A stretch of DNA of 64,000 nt. Source: Prochlorococcus sp. AG-402-B19. GTDB taxonomy: Bacteria > Cyanobacteriota > Cyanobacteriia > PCC-6307 > Cyanobiaceae. The DNA lies in assembly GCA_003279615.1 (NCBI GenBank), contig QCHM01000001.1, forward strand, positions 94,266 to 158,265, given 5' to 3'. Position numbers and translations under genes: made by a program. Below, in pieces: positions 40,390-52,052 of the stretch. Position 1 is the first letter of the stretch, and each line of letters begins with the position of its first letter. Under the pieces are notes generated by a model, which was not told where the DNA came from, made no database searches, and saw only the letters and a list, made by a program, of their open reading frames with translations.

Positions 40390-40477
40390 ATTTTTTGATT
40401 ATTAAGTTTATAAGAAGGTGAAAAAATCAAGTCAATCTGGAAATTCTTTCTAAAGTTAGTTTGTTATAAAAAGAGCT

Positions 40478-41347
40478 TTGCTTAAACCAGACTGGTTACG
40501 TGTTAAGGCACCTCAACAAGAGAGGATTGGCAATGTTGCTGACCTATTAGTTGATTTAAAACTCAATACAGTTTGTCAGGAAGCAAGTTGTCCAAATATT
40601 GGAGAATGTTTTGCAGGAGGCACTGCGACTTTTTTAATAATGGGCCCTGCTTGCACTAGGAAATGCCCTTATTGTGATATCTCCTTTGATAATTCGAAAA
40701 GGCTTTTAGACCCATCAGAACCTGATCGTTTAGGTGAGGCTGTTTACAGGATGGGCTTAACTCATGTTGTAATTACTTCCGTCAATCGTGATGATTTAGA
40801 AGATGGTGGCGCTAGTCAATTTTTGAAATGTATTAAGGCTGTTCAAAGTAAATCTCCTTTTACCTCTATTGAAGTTTTAATTCCAGATCTTTGCGGTAAT
40901 TGGGATGCTTTGAAAGTTATTTTGGATGCTGCTCCAAATGTACTCAATCACAATATCGAGACAGTTCCAAGGCTATATCGAAGAGTTAGACCTCAAGGAA
41001 AATATGAAAGGTCTTTGGAATTATTAAAAAGAGTTCGTGAAGGTTGGCCAAGAGTGTATACAAAATCTGGCTTAATGGCTGGATTAGGGGAAACAGATGA
41101 TGAGATCTTGAGTGTTTTAAAAGATCTTAAATTAAATAAAGTCGATATAGTAACTATTGGCCAATATTTATCACCAGGACCAAAACATTTACCTGTTAAT
41201 AGATTTGTATCTCCTTCGCAATTTGATAGTTACCGTATTGAGGGAGAAAATAAATTAGGATTTTTACAGGTCATTAGTTCACCATTGACTAGAAGTAGTT
41301 ATCATGCAGGAGAAGTTAAAAAATTAATGATGTCTCATCCAAGATGA
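40478..41347 (+). CDS. lipA: Lipoyl synthase
   Basis: 289 residues from TTG 40478 ([18 protein letters not shown]). The auxiliary cluster ligands [12 protein letters not shown] and the radical-SAM motif CTRKCPYC are intact, as is [17 protein letters not shown]. It inserts sulfur into octanoyl groups of lipoyl-enzymes. It is convergent with a YciI-like gene, overlapping by about 13 bases. Confidence 0.96.
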   Translation: MLKPDWLRVKAPQQERIGNVADLLVDLKLNTVCQEASCPNIGECFAGGTATFLIMGPACTRKCPYCDISFDNSKRLLDPSEPDRLGEAVYRMGLTHVVITSVNRDDLEDGGASQFLKCIKAVQSKSPFTSIEVLIPDLCGNWDALKVILDAAPNVLNHNIETVPRLYRRVRPQGKYERSLELLKRVREGWPRVYTKSGLMAGLGETDDEILSVLKDLKLNKVDIVTIGQYLSPGPKHLPVNRFVSPSQFDSYRIEGENKLGFLQVISSPLTRSSYHAGEVKKLMMSHPR

Positions 41348-41661
41348 TTTGAAAACTTTGGTTGACTTCCATCAATTGCTATCCATTCTTGAAGATCCCA
41401 AACAACTAATTCATGTTTAATCATGGGATCATTTTCTATCATTTTTCTTGCTGTTAAATAATCCTTCGCTTCAAAAATCAATAAACCACCACCACCTGGC
41501 ATTTTTTTTTCATTTATTAAATATCCGCTATGGATGTAATTGCCTGCTTTACTAATCTCTTTGACCCATTCTTTATGCAATGATAAGAATTTCTTCCGTT
41601 TACTATTAGATAATTCCAAGGTTTTATCTTTAAACTTTTCTGTCTTGATAAATATAGGCAT
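41335..41661 (-). CDS. YciI-like small protein
   Basis: 108 residues from ATG 41661 ([19 protein letters not shown]). The ferredoxin-like YciI fold is suggested by [19 protein letters not shown] and [21 protein letters not shown], close to the YciI pattern with its His and Asp; function is unknown. It follows gltB by 10 bases and is probably co-transcribed. A longer frame to 41703 would overlap gltB. Confidence 0.72.
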   Translation of the reverse strand: MPIFIKTEKFKDKTLELSNSKRKKFLSLHKEWVKEISKAGNYIHSGYLINEKKMPGGGGLLIFEAKDYLTARKMIENDPMIKHELVVWDLQEWIAIDGSQPKFSNHLG

Positions 41662-41671
41662 TTTTGTCTGT

Positions 41672-44600
41672 TTATATTGTTGCTTTTTCCAGAGCTCCCT
41701 CAATACCTAATTTATTTTTTTCGCTTGGAGGAACTACTATTTTAAATAATTTTTTCCAAGAAGACCAATCTGAGAGTATCTTTTTAGCTTCGGGACTTTT
41801 AGTTTTCTGTTGATATTCAACAAGTAGATTCTTTAAGAATTGTTCTTGGTTAGTTGAAGTTAGATTATGTAACTCAACAATTTCTTTATTCATTTTTAAA
41901 TCAAGTTCGTTTTTTTCGTCAAGAATAAATGCTATACCGCCAGTCATTCCTGCTCCAATATTTCTTCCAGTTTTGCCAAGAACAACAACTACTCCTCCAG
42001 TCATATATTCGCAGCAATGGTCGCCCGCTCCTTCAATAACAGCTTGAGCTCCACTATTGCGAACACCAAAACGTTCTCCTGCGATTCCAAGGGCGAATAA
42101 TTTTCCACCAGTTGCTCCATAAAGGCATGTGTTGCCAAGTATTACCTGAGTCTTAGATCTGTCACTAATAATTTCGGGAACAATTGTAATGGAACCTCCG
42201 TTAATCCCTTTGCCTACATAATCATTAGCTTCTCCTATTAAAGAAATATTCATTCCTTTTAAAATAAATGCACCAAAACTTTGCCCAGCTGAACCTTTGA
42301 AAATTAAATTTAAATTGCCATTAAAACCTTTATTCCCAAATTTTTTGGCTATTTCTCCAGCGATCCTTGCACAAACACTTCTATCAGTATTAAGAATTGG
42401 AATTTCTTTCGTGATGTGTCCCTGAGTTTGAATTGCATTGGAGATTTCTTCATTTTTGAGTAGAGAATTCTCAAGAACTTCTCCATTACTATGAGCGTGA
42501 ATTTCGTGGTTCAACCACGAACGATCTTTTGGGTTTTCCAATGGTTCTAGAAGGCTAGATAGGTCCACTTCTCTTGTTTTTGTTAAATCTATATTCCTTG
42601 GAATTAATAGATCTGTTCTCCCAATAAGATCCTCGACTTTTGCTACTCCAAGTTGACTCATCAATTGCCTGAGTTCTTCAGCTACAAAGATAAAAAAGTT
42701 AACTACATGTTCAGGTAAGCCTGGGAATCTTTTTCTTAAGCCTTCTTGTTGAGTTGCTACACCGACTGGACATTTATTTGTATGGCAAATTCTTGCCATG
42801 ATGCAACCTTCGGCAATCATTGCGACTGTTCCAAAACCATATTCTTCAGCTCCTAGTAAAGCTGCAATTAGAACATCCCAACCTGTCTTTAAACCTCCAT
42901 CTGCTCTTAATAAAACCCTTTTGCGCAGACCATTTTCTAATAAAGATCGATGAACTTCAGTTAATCCAAGTTCCCATGGCAGACCTGCATGTTTAATTGA
43001 ACTAAGTGGAGAAGCACCCGTCCCTCCATCATGACCTGATATTTGGATAACATCAGCATTGGCTTTTGCTACACCGCCTGCAATTGTTCCAATGCCTATT
43101 TCAGCAACTAATTTCACACTTACTTTTGCAGTTGGATTTATTTGATGTAGGTCGTGAATAAGTTGGGCAAGGTCTTCTATGGAGTAGATATCATGATGAG
43201 GAGGAGGCGAAATAAGAGCTACCCCTGGCTTGCTATTACGAAGCTTGGCTATATATTCATCAACCTTTGGTCCAGGCAATTGGCCTCCTTCTCCAGGCTT
43301 GGCTCCTTGTGCAACTTTGATTTCTAATTGCTTTCCGCTAGTTAAATATTCAGGGGTTACACCGAATCGGCCAGACGCAATTTGTTTAATTGCAGAACAG
43401 GCGGTATCTCCATTTCGAAGTCCTTTGAGATTGGGTAATGTTTTTGATTGATTATTTTCATCAACATCTTGGAGGACATTAAATCTCGCAGGATCTTCTC
43501 CACCTTCACCACTATTACTTTTCCCTCCTATTCTATTCATTGCTATTGCAAGAACTTCATGCGCTTCCCTTGATAGGGCGCCTAGACTCATTCCACCGGT
43601 ACAAAATCTTTGACAAATACACTCAACACTCTCTACTTGATCAAGAGGTAAAGGGTTAGAAGCTTTTTTAAATGTCAGAAGATCTCTGAGCGTCGTAGCG
43701 GGACGACTTTCTAGAAGTTGTTGATAAGTTTTGAAGTGGTCATATCCAGGCCCAGCTTTCACTGCAGCATGAAGAATTTTTGACATTTCTGGGTTATTTA
43801 AATGAAATTCCCCACTATTTCGATATTGCACAAATCCATTAAAATCAAGCTTCCTTTGCTCTAGTTCAGGGAAAGCTTTTGTGTGAAACGACATTGTCTC
43901 GATTGACAATTCTTTTAGTGTTAGTCCTGCTATTCGACTTGTAGTCCCCTTAAACGCTAAATCAATTAAATCTGCACCTATACCAATTGCTTCAAAAATT
44001 TGTGCTCCGTGATAACTTGCGAGGACAGAAATTCCTATTTTTGAAAGTATTTTTCTTAATCCATCTTCCATTGCTTTTTTAACATTTTCTTGAGCAATCT
44101 CTATAGATAGATTTGGCAACTTCCCATCTGAAATGAGCTTTTGAGTTTTAGGTAGTTGCCACCAATGGCGAGTAGTTTCCCATGCCAACCAGGGACAAAT
44201 CGCACTTGCACCAAAACCAATTAGACATGCTATGTGATGAGTACTCCAGCATTGAGCAGTATCTATGATTATCGATGTTTTTAGTCTAAGGCCCTTTCTA
44301 AGCAAGTGATGATGAACTGCACCAACCGCAAGAAGAGGAGGAATGTATGACTTTTCTTGACTAATATTTCTATCAGAGAGGATTAGTATTTCTTCACCAT
44401 TAATTACACTATCTTCTGCTTCTTGGCATAGGTTTTTAAGACCTTTGTCTAAGTTTCCTTCATCATTGTTAATAGAAAGTAATGTGGATATTTCTTTGAA
44501 ATTAATCCCAGATTTTGTTATTGAAGTTAATTCTTTTTCATTGATAATTGGTGATTTAATATGAATTAGTCTTGCTGATTCTGCTTTTGGAGATAATGGA

Positions 44601-46261
44601 GCTTTTCTAACTCCAAGATGCATTTCTAAGCTAGTAACTAACTTTTCTCGAAGAGGATCAATTGGTGGATTAGTTACCTGTGCAAATCTTTGTTTGAAAT
44701 AGTCATAAAGAATATGTGACTTATTAGAAAGTATTGCTAGTGGAATATCATCTCCCATGCAATAAGTTGGTTCTTTGCCACTTGCTGCCATGCTATTAAT
44801 TATGTAGTCAAAATCTTCGGAACTAAAGCCAAAAGCAACTTGTTGCTGAAGAAGCTCTTCTTTATTAAATTTATTATTTATTTCCCAATTTTGATTATTA
44901 AGGTTTATACGATTTGCTTTTAACCAATCTAAGTATGGATATCTGTTTGCAGATTCTTCTTTGACATCCCAGTTGCGTAAAATTCTCTTTTTCTCTAAAT
45001 CTACTGCAAGCATTTGTCCTGGCCCAAGACGACCCTTCTCTTGGATTTGATTTTCCTCTAATTCAACAACACCTGTTTCCGATCCCATAACAACATATCC
45101 ATTTTTAGTGATGCAATAACGAGCTGGCCTAAGCCCATTTCTGTCTAGTGTTGCGCCTACATTTCTTCCATCAGTAAAGACTATTAGTGCTGGCCCATCC
45201 CATGGCTCTTGCGTGCCAGCCGCATATTCATAAAAAGCAGTTATTTCTGGTTTATTGATCAATTCTGGTTGATCTCTAAAAGCTTCAGGTATAAGTGTCA
45301 GTAAGCTATCTGTTATTGGGCGACCACTGCGAACTAATAGTTCAAGAGTTAAATCAAGATTAGCTGAATCACTAAAAACATTATTTACTATTGGCTTGAG
45401 ATCAATTGCATTTTCTTTCCAAACGGAACTGATATCTGTTTCTGTCGCTTTAGCCCAATTTATATTGCCAAGTAATGTATTTATTTCTCCGTTATGACCT
45501 AAGAGTCTCATAGGTTGCGCTAATGGCCATTTAGGTAAGGTATTAGTACTAAATCTTCTGTGGTAAACAGCATATGAAACTTCAAATCTATGGTCCTTTA
45601 GATCTTTATAAAAAGGAGCTAATATTTCTGATCTGACCATCCCTTTATAAACAATTGTTTTACTACTCAAAGAGCAAATGTAGAGACCTAATTTGTCTTC
45701 CTTTAACTCTATGTTTGCTCGATTTGAAATTCTTTGTCTTAATCTGAAAAGTAAAGCCTCAAGATTAATTTTTTTATCTCTAATTTCAACTATCCACTGT
45801 GTAATAAAGGGTTCATTTTCTCTTGCAAGTCTGCCTAAAACTTCTTCATTAACAGGGACATTTCTCCAACCTTTGGAGTTTAATCCCAAAGATTCAGCTT
45901 CCTGTTCACATATTTTTTTTGCTAAATCTCTATTCTTTAAATCTTTAGGCATGAAAATCATACCGATTCCTGATGACTTGGGTTCGCATTCTGCAGCAAT
46001 ATCCCAAACTTTCTTGAAGTATGGCCATGGAATTTCGCATAAAATACCAGCTCCATCTCCTGAGTCGCTATCTCCGCCGCAGCCTCCTCTGTGCTCCATA
46101 CAGCTGAGACCGCGTAAAGCCTGAGCTAAGACCCAATTAGTTTTTTTTCCTTCAACATTAGCTATAAAGCCAACTCCACAAGAATCTCTTTCCCCAGAGA
46201 AGGCATCAAGATAAGTGCTATCGCAATAGGGCCAATTTGATCTGGAGGGTCGTTGATGCAT
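41672..46261 (-). CDS. gltB: Ferredoxin-dependent glutamate synthase
   Basis: 1529 residues. The mature N-terminal nucleophile is Cys28 (RDSCGVGFIANV), so 27 residues are a propeptide. The glutaminase domain (to about 430) is followed by the central domain, the FMN synthase domain with GGKSNSGEGGEDPARF and the 3Fe-4S ligands ICHTNKCPVGVAT, and the C-terminal beta-helix (GGSITIVPE, GGVVVVLGKTGRNIGAGMTGG). It makes two glutamate from glutamine and 2-oxoglutarate. Ferredoxin as donor is inferred from the lineage and absence of an adjacent gltD. Confidence 0.96.
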   Translation of the reverse strand: MHQRPSRSNWPYCDSTYLDAFSGERDSCGVGFIANVEGKKTNWVLAQALRGLSCMEHRGGCGGDSDSGDGAGILCEIPWPYFKKVWDIAAECEPKSSGIGMIFMPKDLKNRDLAKKICEQEAESLGLNSKGWRNVPVNEEVLGRLARENEPFITQWIVEIRDKKINLEALLFRLRQRISNRANIELKEDKLGLYICSLSSKTIVYKGMVRSEILAPFYKDLKDHRFEVSYAVYHRRFSTNTLPKWPLAQPMRLLGHNGEINTLLGNINWAKATETDISSVWKENAIDLKPIVNNVFSDSANLDLTLELLVRSGRPITDSLLTLIPEAFRDQPELINKPEITAFYEYAAGTQEPWDGPALIVFTDGRNVGATLDRNGLRPARYCITKNGYVVMGSETGVVELEENQIQEKGRLGPGQMLAVDLEKKRILRNWDVKEESANRYPYLDWLKANRINLNNQNWEINNKFNKEELLQQQVAFGFSSEDFDYIINSMAASGKEPTYCMGDDIPLAILSNKSHILYDYFKQRFAQVTNPPIDPLREKLVTSLEMHLGVRKAPLSPKAESARLIHIKSPIINEKELTSITKSGINFKEISTLLSINNDEGNLDKGLKNLCQEAEDSVINGEEILILSDRNISQEKSYIPPLLAVGAVHHHLLRKGLRLKTSIIIDTAQCWSTHHIACLIGFGASAICPWLAWETTRHWWQLPKTQKLISDGKLPNLSIEIAQENVKKAMEDGLRKILSKIGISVLASYHGAQIFEAIGIGADLIDLAFKGTTSRIAGLTLKELSIETMSFHTKAFPELEQRKLDFNGFVQYRNSGEFHLNNPEMSKILHAAVKAGPGYDHFKTYQQLLESRPATTLRDLLTFKKASNPLPLDQVESVECICQRFCTGGMSLGALSREAHEVLAIAMNRIGGKSNSGEGGEDPARFNVLQDVDENNQSKTLPNLKGLRNGDTACSAIKQIASGRFGVTPEYLTSGKQLEIKVAQGAKPGEGGQLPGPKVDEYIAKLRNSKPGVALISPPPHHDIYSIEDLAQLIHDLHQINPTAKVSVKLVAEIGIGTIAGGVAKANADVIQISGHDGGTGASPLSSIKHAGLPWELGLTEVHRSLLENGLRKRVLLRADGGLKTGWDVLIAALLGAEEYGFGTVAMIAEGCIMARICHTNKCPVGVATQQEGLRKRFPGLPEHVVNFFIFVAEELRQLMSQLGVAKVEDLIGRTDLLIPRNIDLTKTREVDLSSLLEPLENPKDRSWLNHEIHAHSNGEVLENSLLKNEEISNAIQTQGHITKEIPILNTDRSVCARIAGEIAKKFGNKGFNGNLNLIFKGSAGQSFGAFILKGMNISLIGEANDYVGKGINGGSITIVPEIISDRSKTQVILGNTCLYGATGGKLFALGIAGERFGVRNSGAQAVIEGAGDHCCEYMTGGVVVVLGKTGRNIGAGMTGGIAFILDEKNELDLKMNKEIVELHNLTSTNQEQFLKNLLVEYQQKTKSPEAKKILSDWSSWKKLFKIVVPPSEKNKLGIEGALEKATI

Positions 46262-46569
46262 GTTTTTAACTTACTATTGTCTTTTCTCACAAAAGCCCAA
46301 TTTAGAGGGCTTGAAATAGTTGATTAGGTTTTGATGGAGATTTTAAGAAGATTGATTTGATAGTCCTAAGAGTTACATCTTAAACATTTTTGTCTACTAT
46401 CAAGTTTTTTATTCAATACTTTCTTGAAAAACTTGAAAAAAATATGTCCTTATGCTTGTGACTCAAGAAAAATAAAATATTAAATGAAAGAAATTATGAA
46501 TTTGGGTGGTTGACCAAGTAATCTGAAGAATTGTTGAATCTGGTCGAATAAAGACCAAATATTAAATTA
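46262..46569. other. Divergent gap, gltB versus rpsL
   Basis: 308 AT-rich bases. A short hairpin, AAGCCC 46293-46298 with GGGCTT 46307-46312, lies just upstream of gltB. I see no GTA-N8-TAC NtcA site and no glnA-type glutamine riboswitch signature, both of which would be expected candidates for gltB control. Confidence 0.6.
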
Positions 46570-46944
46570 ATGCCAACCATTCAACAGTTGATAAGAACAG
46601 AGCGAAAGACTCTTAAAACAAAGACTAAATCTCCTGCTTTGCGAGGTTGTCCAGAAAGAAGAGGAGTATGTACTAGGGTTTACACCTCAACTCCTAAAAA
46701 ACCTAACTCGGCTCTTCGAAAAGTAGCTCGTGTCAGATTGACTTCAGGATTTGAAGTAACAGCATATATTGGTGGAATTGGTCACAACCTTCAAGAACAC
46801 TCTGTTGTTTTGCTTAGAGGTGGAAGAGTCAAAGATCTTCCAGGAGTCAGATATCACATAGTTAGAGGAACTCTTGATACCGCTGGTGTGAAGGATCGTC
46901 GTCAGTCGAGATCTAAATATGGAGCTAAATCTCCTAAAGAATAA
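46570..46944 (+). CDS. rpsL: 30S ribosomal protein S12
   Basis: 124 residues, [20 protein letters not shown], with [20 protein letters not shown], where streptomycin-resistance changes map; Lys at the usual positions indicates a sensitive type. First gene of the str operon. Confidence 0.98.
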   Translation: MPTIQQLIRTERKTLKTKTKSPALRGCPERRGVCTRVYTSTPKKPNSALRKVARVRLTSGFEVTAYIGGIGHNLQEHSVVLLRGGRVKDLPGVRYHIVRGTLDTAGVKDRRQSRSKYGAKSPKE

Positions 46945-46991
46945 AAAATTATTTTTATCCAGTAAATTTTTCCCTTTTACAATTTTATTTC

Positions 46992-47462
46992 ATGTCTAGA
47001 AGAAACGCTGCTGAAAAAAGACCTGTTCTCCCAGATCCACAATTTAATAATCGGTTAGCGAGCATGATGGTTCATCGTTTGATGAAGCATGGCAAAAAAT
47101 CAACAGCTCAAAGAATATTATCTGATGCTTTTGGCTTAATTAATGATAGAACTGGTTCAGATCCTATTGAATTGTTTGAAACTGCAGTAAAAAATGTTAC
47201 CCCTCTTGTTGAAGTGAGAGCACGAAGAGTTGGAGGAGCAACATATCAGGTTCCTATGGAGGTTCGCCAGGAAAGAGGAATTGCTATGGCGCTCAGATGG
47301 TTAGTAAATTTCTCAAGATCAAGAAATGGTAGAAGTATGGCTCACAAACTTGCTGGGGAACTAATGGATGCGGCTAATGAGGCTGGAAACGCAGTCAGGA
47401 AAAGGGAAGAGACGCATAAAATGGCTGAAGCAAACAAGGCTTTTGCGCATTATCGCTATTGA
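46992..47462 (+). CDS. rpsG: 30S ribosomal protein S7
   Basis: 156 residues, [19 protein letters not shown], with [19 protein letters not shown] and ending KAFAHYRY. Standard position. Confidence 0.98.
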   Translation: MSRRNAAEKRPVLPDPQFNNRLASMMVHRLMKHGKKSTAQRILSDAFGLINDRTGSDPIELFETAVKNVTPLVEVRARRVGGATYQVPMEVRQERGIAMALRWLVNFSRSRNGRSMAHKLAGELMDAANEAGNAVRKREETHKMAEANKAFAHYRY

Positions 47463-47567
47463 CTTTGGTCAAAATTATCTACTTAAATCCTCAAAATATT
47501 TCTTTTTTAGCATGCTGAGTTGTAGAGTCCATGCGCATTTTAAAGCCCTTTAGTCGGAGAATTTTCT

Positions 47568-49643
47568 GTGGCACGCGCCTTTCCTTTGGAACGAATAAGA
47601 AATATCGGGATCGCTGCACATATTGATGCTGGTAAAACAACTTGTACGGAAAGAATTCTTTTCTATTCAGGTGTTGTGCACAAAATGGGCGAGGTTCATG
47701 ATGGTGCAGCTGTTACTGACTGGATGGCTCAAGAGAGGGAAAGAGGAATAACAATTACTGCGGCTGCTATCTCAACAACATGGGATGATCACCGGATAAA
47801 TATTATTGACACCCCAGGTCACGTTGACTTCACTATTGAAGTTGAACGCTCTATGAGAGTTCTTGATGGTGTTATTGCTGTTTTCTGCGCCGTTGGTGGA
47901 GTTCAGCCTCAATCAGAAACAGTTTGGCGCCAAGCAGATAGGTACTCAGTACCCAGAATGGTTTTTGTAAATAAAATGGATAGAACTGGTGCAGATTTCC
48001 TTAAGGTCCATGGTCAAATTAAAGATAGATTAAAAGCTAATGCAGTGCCTATTCAATTGCCTATAGGAGCTGAAAATGATCTTAAAGGGATTATTGATCT
48101 TGTAGAAAACAAAGCATACATATACAAAGATGATCTTGGAAAGGATATTGAGCAGACGGAAGTTCCCTCAGAAATGGTTGATTTAGTATCTGATTGGCGA
48201 TCAAAATTAATGGAGTCAATAGCAGAGACTGATGAGGAATTACTTGAAGCTTTCCTAGAAAATGGCGAGTTAACTATAGAAGAACTTAAATCTGGTATCA
48301 GAGAAGGAGTTCTTAAACATGGTTTAGTACCGATGTTATGTGGTTCAGCTTTTAAGAATAAAGGAGTTCAGTTGCTTCTGGATGCAGTGGTTAATTATCT
48401 TCCTGCTCCTGTGGATGTCCCTCCCATTCAAGGTTTGCTGCCAAATGGAAAAGAAGCCGTAAGGCCTTCTGATGATGGTGCCCCCTTCAGCGCGCTTGCA
48501 TTCAAGGTAATGGCCGATCCATATGGCAAATTGACTTTTGTTAGAATGTATTCAGGTGTCCTTGCAAAAGGAAGTTATGTTCTTAATTCAACGAAGGATG
48601 AGAAAGAGAGAATTTCTAGGTTGATAATTTTGAAAGCTGATGACCGTGAGGAAGTAGATGAGTTGAGAGCTGGTGATCTTGGGGCTGTGCTTGGCCTGAA
48701 AAACACCACCACAGGAGATACTTTATGCGCTTCTGAAGAGGCAATAGTTCTTGAAACCCTTTACATACCTGAGCCAGTTATATCAGTTGCGGTAGAGCCT
48801 AAGACTAAAAGTGATATGGAAAAACTAGGAAAAGCTTTGACATCTTTGTCTGAAGAAGATCCAACATTCAGGGTAAGCACTGATCAAGAGACAAATCAAA
48901 CAGTTATTGCTGGTATGGGTGAACTTCACCTAGAGATTCTGGTTGATCGTATGTTGAGAGAATTTAAGGTAGAGGCAAATATTGGAGCACCCCAAGTCTC
49001 ATACAGAGAAACTATTAGAGCTAGCTCATCTGGTGAAGGTAAGTTTGCAAGACAAACAGGAGGTAAAGGTCAATATGGACATGTTGTAATTGAAGTTGAG
49101 CCAGGGGAACCTGGAACTGGTTTTGAGTTTGTCAATAAAATTGTCGGTGGGTCTGTCCCCAAAGAATATATAAAACCTGCTGAATCAGGAATGAAAGAAA
49201 CATGTGAGTCTGGAGTAATTGCTGGCTATCCTTTAATAGATGTAAAAGTTACATTAGTTGATGGCTCTTATCATGATGTTGACTCATCAGAGATGGCCTT
49301 CAAAATTGCCGGCTCAATGGCTTTCAAAGATGGAATTAAGAAGTGCAATCCTGTTCTTCTTGAACCTATGATGAAAGTTGAGGTAGAAGTGCCTGAGGAC
49401 TTCTTAGGCTCTATTATTGGAGACCTGTCCTCCAGACGAGGTCAGGTTGAAGGTCAGTCCATCGATGATGGACAATCCAAAGTCCAGGCAAAAGTGCCAT
49501 TAGCCGAAATGTTTGGCTATGCCACTCAACTCCGATCAATGACTCAAGGTCGGGGTATTTTCTCAATGGAGTTCAGTACTTACGAGGAAGTTCCTCGTAA
49601 TGTTTCTGAAGCAATTATCTCCAAGAATCAGGGCAATTCCTGA
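47568..49643 (+). CDS. fusA: Elongation factor G
   Basis: 691 residues from GTG 47568 ([20 protein letters not shown]). GTPase motifs [17 protein letters not shown] and NKMDRTGAD are present, then domains II-V. Catalyses translocation. Confidence 0.98.
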   Translation: MARAFPLERIRNIGIAAHIDAGKTTCTERILFYSGVVHKMGEVHDGAAVTDWMAQERERGITITAAAISTTWDDHRINIIDTPGHVDFTIEVERSMRVLDGVIAVFCAVGGVQPQSETVWRQADRYSVPRMVFVNKMDRTGADFLKVHGQIKDRLKANAVPIQLPIGAENDLKGIIDLVENKAYIYKDDLGKDIEQTEVPSEMVDLVSDWRSKLMESIAETDEELLEAFLENGELTIEELKSGIREGVLKHGLVPMLCGSAFKNKGVQLLLDAVVNYLPAPVDVPPIQGLLPNGKEAVRPSDDGAPFSALAFKVMADPYGKLTFVRMYSGVLAKGSYVLNSTKDEKERISRLIILKADDREEVDELRAGDLGAVLGLKNTTTGDTLCASEEAIVLETLYIPEPVISVAVEPKTKSDMEKLGKALTSLSEEDPTFRVSTDQETNQTVIAGMGELHLEILVDRMLREFKVEANIGAPQVSYRETIRASSSGEGKFARQTGGKGQYGHVVIEVEPGEPGTGFEFVNKIVGGSVPKEYIKPAESGMKETCESGVIAGYPLIDVKVTLVDGSYHDVDSSEMAFKIAGSMAFKDGIKKCNPVLLEPMMKVEVEVPEDFLGSIIGDLSSRRGQVEGQSIDDGQSKVQAKVPLAEMFGYATQLRSMTQGRGIFSMEFSTYEEVPRNVSEAIISKNQGNS

Positions 49644-49683
49644 TCTCTAAAATTTACTAACCAACCCCGATTCTTTAAAACAA

Positions 49684-50883
49684 ATGGCTCGCGAGAAGTT
49701 TGAGAGGAACAAACCTCACGTCAACATAGGTACTATTGGCCACGTTGACCATGGCAAAACAACCCTGACTGCTGCAATTACAAAGGTTTTATCTAAAAAA
49801 GGTCAAGCCCAAGAACAAGATTATGCTGATATTGATGGTGCTCCTGAAGAGCGTGAACGCGGTATCACAATAAATACTGCTCACGTCGAATATGAAACTG
49901 ATGGTAGGCATTATGCTCATGTTGATTGCCCAGGCCACGCTGATTATGTAAAAAACATGATCACAGGTGCTGCTCAGATGGATGGTGCAATTCTTGTGGT
50001 AGCTGCGACAGATGGAGCAATGGCTCAAACAAAAGAGCATATTCTTTTAGCTAAGCAGGTTGGAGTTCCCGCATTGGTAGTTGCACTAAACAAATGCGAC
50101 ATGGTTGATGATGAAGAAATGATAGAACTTGTTGAAATGGAGATTCGTGAACTACTCACAAGCTATGACTTCCCTGGTGATGATATACCCGTCATACAGG
50201 TTTCAGGATTAAAAGCTATTGAAGGAGAATCAGATTGGGAGACAAAAATAGATGAATTGATGACAGCTGTTGATTCTTCAATACCTGAGCCAGAACGTGA
50301 AGTTGATAAGCCTTTCTTGATGGCTGTTGAAGACGTTTTTTCAATTACTGGTCGTGGAACAGTCGCTACCGGACGAATTGAAAGAGGGAAAGTCACAGTT
50401 GGAGAAGAGGTTGAAATTGTAGGGATTAGAGATACAAGACTTACAACCGTTACCGGAGTAGAGATGTTTAGAAAGCTGCTTGATGAAGGGATGGCTGGAG
50501 ATAATGTTGGACTTCTTTTACGAGGTATCCAGAAAGAAGATATTGAAAGAGGAATGGTCCTTGTTAAAAAAGGATCAATAACACCTCACACTAAATTTGA
50601 GGGAGAAGTTTATGTATTAAAGAAAGAAGAGGGTGGTCGTCATACTCCTTTCTTTGCTGGATATCGTCCTCAGTTTTATATTCGTACTACTGATGTAACA
50701 GGTCAAATCACTGCATTCACATCTGATGATGGGAGCAATGTTGAAATGGTTATGCCTGGTGACAGAATCAAAATGACAGGAGAATTAATAGCTCCTGTTG
50801 CTATTGAGCAAGGTATGAGATTCGCTATTCGCGAAGGTGGTCGAACCATAGGAGCTGGAGTCGTCTCTAAAATTCTTGAATAA
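49684..50883 (+). CDS. tuf: Elongation factor Tu
   Basis: 399 residues. GTPase motifs [17 protein letters not shown] and NKCDMVDD are followed by domains II and III ending in GVVSKILE. Delivers aminoacyl-tRNA. Two hairpins separate it from rpsJ. Confidence 0.99.
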   Translation: MAREKFERNKPHVNIGTIGHVDHGKTTLTAAITKVLSKKGQAQEQDYADIDGAPEERERGITINTAHVEYETDGRHYAHVDCPGHADYVKNMITGAAQMDGAILVVAATDGAMAQTKEHILLAKQVGVPALVVALNKCDMVDDEEMIELVEMEIRELLTSYDFPGDDIPVIQVSGLKAIEGESDWETKIDELMTAVDSSIPEPEREVDKPFLMAVEDVFSITGRGTVATGRIERGKVTVGEEVEIVGIRDTRLTTVTGVEMFRKLLDEGMAGDNVGLLLRGIQKEDIERGMVLVKKGSITPHTKFEGEVYVLKKEEGGRHTPFFAGYRPQFYIRTTDVTGQITAFTSDDGSNVEMVMPGDRIKMTGELIAPVAIEQGMRFAIREGGRTIGAGVVSKILE

Positions 50884-50890
50884 TTAAGCT

Positions 50891-50923
50891 AAGGATGACT
50901 TGTAATTTATTCAGGTCATCCTT
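50891..50923 (+). terminator. Hairpin after tuf
   Basis: AAGGATGAC at 50891-50899 pairs with GTCATCCTT at 50915-50923 around a 15-base AT-rich loop. There is no clean T tract after it. Confidence 0.5.
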
Positions 50924-50937
50924 TAGATTCAATCAAT

Positions 50938-50961
50938 AATATGAACTAATAAGTTCATATT
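50938..50961 (+). repeat. Perfect inverted repeat before rpsJ
   Basis: AATATGAACT (50938-50947), loop AATA, AGTTCATATT (50952-50961). A 10-bp perfect stem with no T tract, possibly an operator or second hairpin of an attenuator. Confidence 0.5.
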
Positions 50962-51006
50962 AAAAAGCACCTAGAAAACCTAATTTAGCTTTTTTGTCAT
51001 TTCATC

Positions 51007-51327
51007 ATGTCAACTGCAATTGCTCAGCAAAAGATTCGCATACGCCTTAAGGCGTTTGATAGAAGAATGCTTGATTTGTCCTGCGATAAAATAATAGAGA
51101 CTGCAGATACAACTTCTGCATCAGCTATAGGTCCTATTCCTCTCCCTACAAAAAGGAAAATATACTGTGTTTTGCGGTCCCCACATGTTGATAAAGATTC
51201 AAGAGAACATTTTGAGACCAGAACGCATAGGCGAATTATTGATATATACAGCCCTTCAGCAAAGACTATTGATGCTCTTATGAAGTTGGATCTTCCAAGT
51301 GGTGTTGATATAGAAGTTAAGCTCTAG
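51007..51327 (+). CDS. rpsJ: 30S ribosomal protein S10 (NusE)
   Basis: 106 residues, [20 protein letters not shown] to [11 protein letters not shown]. Also acts as NusE in antitermination. Placed after tuf rather than heading the S10 cluster. Confidence 0.98.
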   Translation: MSTAIAQQKIRIRLKAFDRRMLDLSCDKIIETADTTSASAIGPIPLPTKRKIYCVLRSPHVDKDSREHFETRTHRRIIDIYSPSAKTIDALMKLDLPSGVDIEVKL

Positions 51328-51387
51328 ATCTTTTTCTCTCAAATAAGAGAATGATTATCTAGGATACTAGTAATTAGGAATACCCAT

Positions 51388-52050
51388 TTGAGCGAACTTT
51401 CAGTTAGGGAGCTTCCACTTTTCCCATTGCCTGAGGTTGTGCTTTTCCCTCAGGAGTACTTGCCACTGCATATATTTGAAAGTCGTTATAGAGCTATGCT
51501 TCAATCTGTTTTGAAATCTGATAGTCGTTTTGGAGTTGTTAGGTGGGATCCAGTTACAAAGAAAATGGCAGATGTTGGCTGTTGTGCTGAGGTCATCAAG
51601 CATCAAACCTCACAAGACGGTAGAAGTAATATTGTTACTATTGGACAGCAAAGATTTCGAATCTTAGAAATTATTAATGAAACTCCTTTTATTAATGCTT
51701 TAGTTAGTTGGGTGGATGACGATCAGATTTCAGATTCAACAAAATTAGAGGAGCTTAAGCAATCAGTAGCGGTTGCCTTAAAGGATGTAGTTTCTCTTAC
51801 TTCAAAATTAACTGAATCTGATCATGTTTTACCAGATTCCTTGCCAAATATTCCCAGAGAATTGTCTTTTTGGATTGCTGCTCATCTTGGAGGTCCTGTC
51901 GCAAGTGAACAGCAAAATTTATTAGAATTGACTGATACTTATCAACGGTTGTCAAGAGAATATGAGCTTCTCGATCACACCAGAAGACAATTGGCTGCCA
52001 GAACTGCCTTAAAAGATACTTTTTCAAACGCTGACCAAGCAAACAATTAA
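51388..52050 (+). CDS. LON-domain protein (Lon N-terminal-like)
   Basis: 220 residues from TTG 51388. The LON substrate-binding domain starts at RELPLFPLPEVVLFPQEYLP with HIFESRYRAM and GRSNIVTIGQQRFRI. No ATPase or protease domain is attached, so it is a stand-alone LON-domain protein; its role may be recognition of damaged or target proteins. It is 2 bases from the methyltransferase start. Confidence 0.87.
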   Translation: MSELSVRELPLFPLPEVVLFPQEYLPLHIFESRYRAMLQSVLKSDSRFGVVRWDPVTKKMADVGCCAEVIKHQTSQDGRSNIVTIGQQRFRILEIINETPFINALVSWVDDDQISDSTKLEELKQSVAVALKDVVSLTSKLTESDHVLPDSLPNIPRELSFWIAAHLGGPVASEQQNLLELTDTYQRLSREYELLDHTRRQLAARTALKDTFSNADQANN

Positions 52051-52052
52051 TT

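Noticed and set aside
45693..46124. 143-codon frame opposite gltB
   Set aside because: Mirror of the conserved GltB N-terminal domain; no independent evidence.
46262..46569. NtcA site or glutamine riboswitch before gltB
   Set aside because: Looked for GTA-N8-TAC and glnA-motif features and found neither.
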